Positions 5,979 through 7,631 of a stretch of 7,631 bases of DNA are shown here, piece after piece. The position numbers and the translations under genes were made by a program. Within the stretch, counting starts at the first letter, position 1, and each line of letters begins with the position of its first letter. Origin of the DNA: Omnitrophica bacterium RIFOXYB12_FULL_50_7 (lineage in GTDB: Bacteria > Omnitrophota > Omnitrophia > Omnitrophales > Aquincolibacteriaceae); the NCBI GenBank assembly GCA_001804345.1, contig MHFU01000138.1, forward strand, positions 1-7,631, in the 5' to 3' direction. The notes under the pieces were generated by a model. The model made no database searches and was not told where the DNA came from. It worked only from the letters and a program-made list of their open reading frames with translations.

Positions 5979-6299
5979 ATGAAACCTAGATCCTTTTCAA
6001 AGTTTGGAAAATTCGAAAAGAAAAAGCCTTTCGATAAGAACGCCCGCGGTCCCAAAAAAGGCGAAAAGGGTTACGGCTCTCCGAGCCGGGCTCCTTCTCG
6101 GCCAGTACGCAAGCGAATGCGTCGCGTGTTGCCACCCATGGATTACAAAGATGTGGAAGCTCTCGGGAAATATATTACCGAGAAAGGCAAGATCTTGCCG
6201 CGGCGCATCACGCGGTTGAGCTCGAAGGACCAGCGGACGCTTACACGTCTCATTAAGAAGTCGCGTCATTCGGGGCTTTTGGCGTTCCAGGCGAACTGA
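5979..6299 (+). CDS. rpsR: 30S ribosomal protein S18
   Basis: It is a small-subunit protein that pairs with S6 on the central domain of 16S rRNA. The conserved core is at about 50-104: MDYKDVEALGKYITEKGKILPRRITRLSSKDQRTLTRLIKKSRHSGLLAF, including the ILPRR(I)T motif and the C-terminal helix. Residues 1-49 are a Lys/Arg/Gly/Pro-rich extension, making the protein 106 residues against the common 70-90. There are no cysteines, so this is the zinc-free form. The ribosome site AGGTG (5966-5970) is eight bases before ATG 5979. It lies after ssb across a 174-base gap filled by two regulatory RNA copies, and rplI follows after 41 bases. Confidence 0.94.
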   Translation: MKPRSFSKFGKFEKKKPFDKNARGPKKGEKGYGSPSRAPSRPVRKRMRRVLPPMDYKDVEALGKYITEKGKILPRRITRLSSKDQRTLTRLIKKSRHSGLLAFQAN

Positions 6300-6340
6300 T
6301 CGCCGGGATTTTTTAAAAAAGAAAAAAGAGGAATAGATCC

Positions 6341-6796
6341 ATGGAGTTATTGCTTTTAAAAAATGTGGCAGATGTTGGCAAAAAAGGTGACGTCGTGCGT
6401 GTGCGAGACGGATTCGCAAGGAATTTCCTGATGCCTCAGGAGCTCGCGATCCCGGCGACCCGCGCCAACAAACAATTTTTCGCGGAAAAACGCGCGCGCA
6501 GTGCTGCGCGCAAGGCCAAAGAAAAAGAGGCGGCCGAAAAACGTGCTAAAGAGATGAAGGATCTTACGATTACGCTCGAAGTCCGCGCAGGCGAGGGCGA
6601 CAAGCTTTATGGTTCCGTGACCGCCGAGGATCTCCGCGTGGCGCTCGAGAAGCAAGGGCACAGCTTCGAAAAAAAACAGGTTCGGATCAAGGATCCTTTG
6701 AAGACCTTGGGCACGCATCAGGTCGATCTCGAGATCTACCCGCAGGTCAAGACGCGTCTGACGGTCGAGCTCGTTCGCGGTACTGATTCTCAGTAA
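6341..6796 (+). CDS. rplI: 50S ribosomal protein L9
   Basis: It is a large-subunit protein at the base of the L1 stalk. The N-terminal rRNA-binding domain (1-50) starts MELLLLKNVADVGKKGDVVRVRDGFARNFLMPQELAIPAT, the L9 signature. A long charged helix (about 47-75, rich in Ala, Lys, Glu and Arg) connects to the C-terminal domain (about 76-148) with GDKLYGSVTAEDLRVAL and VDLEIYPQVKTRLTVELV. The 151-residue length is typical. The start is set by AGAGGAA (6327-6333), seven bases before ATG 6341. It is the last ribosomal gene of the cluster. Confidence 0.95.
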   Translation: MELLLLKNVADVGKKGDVVRVRDGFARNFLMPQELAIPATRANKQFFAEKRARSAARKAKEKEAAEKRAKEMKDLTITLEVRAGEGDKLYGSVTAEDLRVALEKQGHSFEKKQVRIKDPLKTLGTHQVDLEIYPQVKTRLTVELVRGTDSQ

Positions 6797-6925
6797 TTTA
6801 AAGATCAATGGTCTCAATACTAGCCCATCGAAGCGTAGCTGAGATGGGGGCCGTCTGAGTTAGCCGTTTTGGAAATGAAGCAAGAAGACTTGGACGAGCG
6901 TCTTAAACCTCTTTAGAGGTCATTT
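6797..6925 (+). other. rplI-dnaB gap with hairpins and a 13-codon reading frame
   Basis: The 129 bases hold three inverted repeats: CCCATC (6824-6829) with GATGGG (6843-6848), AAGAC (6885-6889) with GTCTT (6900-6904), and ACCTCT (6908-6913) with AGAGGT (6915-6920, one base between). A tiny frame, MKQEDLDERLKPL (ATG 6875 to TAG 6914-6916), ends inside the dnaB ribosome site and is in the same frame as dnaB. No RNA family was recognised. The hairpins could end rplI transcription or control dnaB, but no T-run is present. Confidence 0.4.
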
Positions 6926-7631
6926 GTGGCTGAATTGAAGACAACGGTCAATCTTTACGAAAAACTTCCGCCCCAGAATCGCGAAGCTGAAATGAGCGTT
7001 CTGGGTGCGATGTTTTTTGACGAAATTGCGCTCGCAAAAGCCATCGAAGTTCTTACCCCCGATTTTTTCTACGACCAGCGCCATCAAAATATTTTTAGCG
7101 CCATGACAGCCCTTTTCTCTCGCAATCACCCCGTGGATCTCATCACGATCTCCGAAGAGCTCAAGAAACGAAAACAGCTAGAAGAATTGGGCGGGATCAG
7201 CTATCTGACGCAATTGACTACGATCGTTCCAACTGCGGCGAATATTGAGCATTACGCTAGGATCGTCAAGGACAAGGCGCTTCTTCGTAAGCTCATCCAG
7301 TCCGGGACGCAGATCGTGCAGAACAGTCTTGAGGCTGAAGGCAATGCCCGGGAGATGATCGACAGCGCGGAGAAAATGATTTTTGATATCGGCCAGTCGC
7401 AGATCGAAAATAAGACCGTGCAGATCAAGGACATTATCCACGAGAGCATGGAAACGATCGACCAACTTTTTCAGCGCAAAGAACACATTACGGGCATTGC
7501 GACTGGTTTTCATGAATTTGATATGAAGACCGCGGGGCTCCAGCCTTCAGATCTGATTATTGTGGCGGGCCGTCCCTCGATGGGGAAATCTGCTTTCGCC
7601 CCCGCGATTTGCGAGCATGCGGGCATCAATC
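6926..7631 (+). CDS. dnaB: Replicative DNA helicase DnaB (3' end outside the window)
   Basis: It is the hexameric helicase that unwinds DNA at the replication fork and binds DnaG primase. The first 235 codons are visible and open to the window edge. The N-terminal domain is at about 13-115 (LPPQNREAEMSVLGAM, then FFYDQRHQNIFSAM, VDLITISEELKKR, GGISYLTQL and ANIEHYARIVKDKALLRKLI). A helical linker leads to the RecA-like domain starting TGFHEFDMKTAGLQPSDLIIVAGRPSMGKSA. The Walker A motif is GRPSMGKS at 215-222. The GTG start is chosen because AGAGG (6915-6919) lies six bases upstream and the N-terminus has the family length. A proline at 226 (SAFAPAI), just after Walker A, is unusual where leucine is common; it may be variation or a base error near the end. 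Its position after rplI is conserved in many bacteria. Confidence 0.93.
   Translation, partial: MAELKTTVNLYEKLPPQNREAEMSVLGAMFFDEIALAKAIEVLTPDFFYDQRHQNIFSAMTALFSRNHPVDLITISEELKKRKQLEELGGISYLTQLTTIVPTAANIEHYARIVKDKALLRKLIQSGTQIVQNSLEAEGNAREMIDSAEKMIFDIGQSQIENKTVQIKDIIHESMETIDQLFQRKEHITGIATGFHEFDMKTAGLQPSDLIIVAGRPSMGKSAFAPAICEHAGIN

Noticed and set aside
6309..6320. TTTTTTAAAAAA stretch before rplI as a terminator or promoter
   Set aside because: It has no GC-rich stem upstream, and the rplI ribosome site follows at once. It looks like a simple A/T-rich spacer.

Overview
This window is a piece of a bacterial chromosome of moderate GC content with three parts: two fatty-acid beta-oxidation genes, one insertion sequence, and the conserved rpsF-ssb-rpsR-rplI-dnaB cluster. 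Every gene lies on the + strand. The phylum cannot be fixed from the sequence. The ribosomal cluster order is typical of many bacteria. The pairing of an FadJ-type 3-hydroxyacyl-CoA dehydrogenase with a long (622-residue) acyl-CoA dehydrogenase fits an environmental Gram-negative lineage, but that is only an impression.

Positions 1-3225 carry the C-terminal part of an FadB/FadJ-type multifunctional protein and, 24 bases later, an acyl-CoA dehydrogenase. Together they would carry out the FAD-linked first step and the NAD-linked third step of beta-oxidation, probably as one operon. The upstream hydratase half of the first gene is missing. The first 47 bases form a perfect 13-bp inverted repeat with an in-frame stop, which looks more like a fold-back artefact at a sequence end than biology.

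Positions 3313-4709 are an apparently intact insertion sequence of about 1.4 kb. It has one 421-residue DDE transposase, imperfect 26-bp terminal inverted repeats starting TGT, and at each end two copies of an AAAA(C/G)TGGACA motif.

From 4710 to the end come a probable promoter, a leader of about 200 bases, and the genes for ribosomal protein S6, single-strand DNA-binding protein, ribosomal proteins S18 and L9, and the first 235 codons of the replicative helicase DnaB.

The most interesting content is RNA structure. The rpsF leader holds an element matching the published S6:S18-complex-binding motif (a CCG bulge between a stem and a small hairpin). Two more copies sit in tandem and fill the ssb-rpsR gap. 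In all three, the recognition fold competes with, or forms a kissing interaction between, two flanking hairpins. Substitutions between the two tandem copies are compensatory in each helix. This suggests a triplicated, possibly bistable autoregulatory RNA that controls S6 and S18 separately within one operon.
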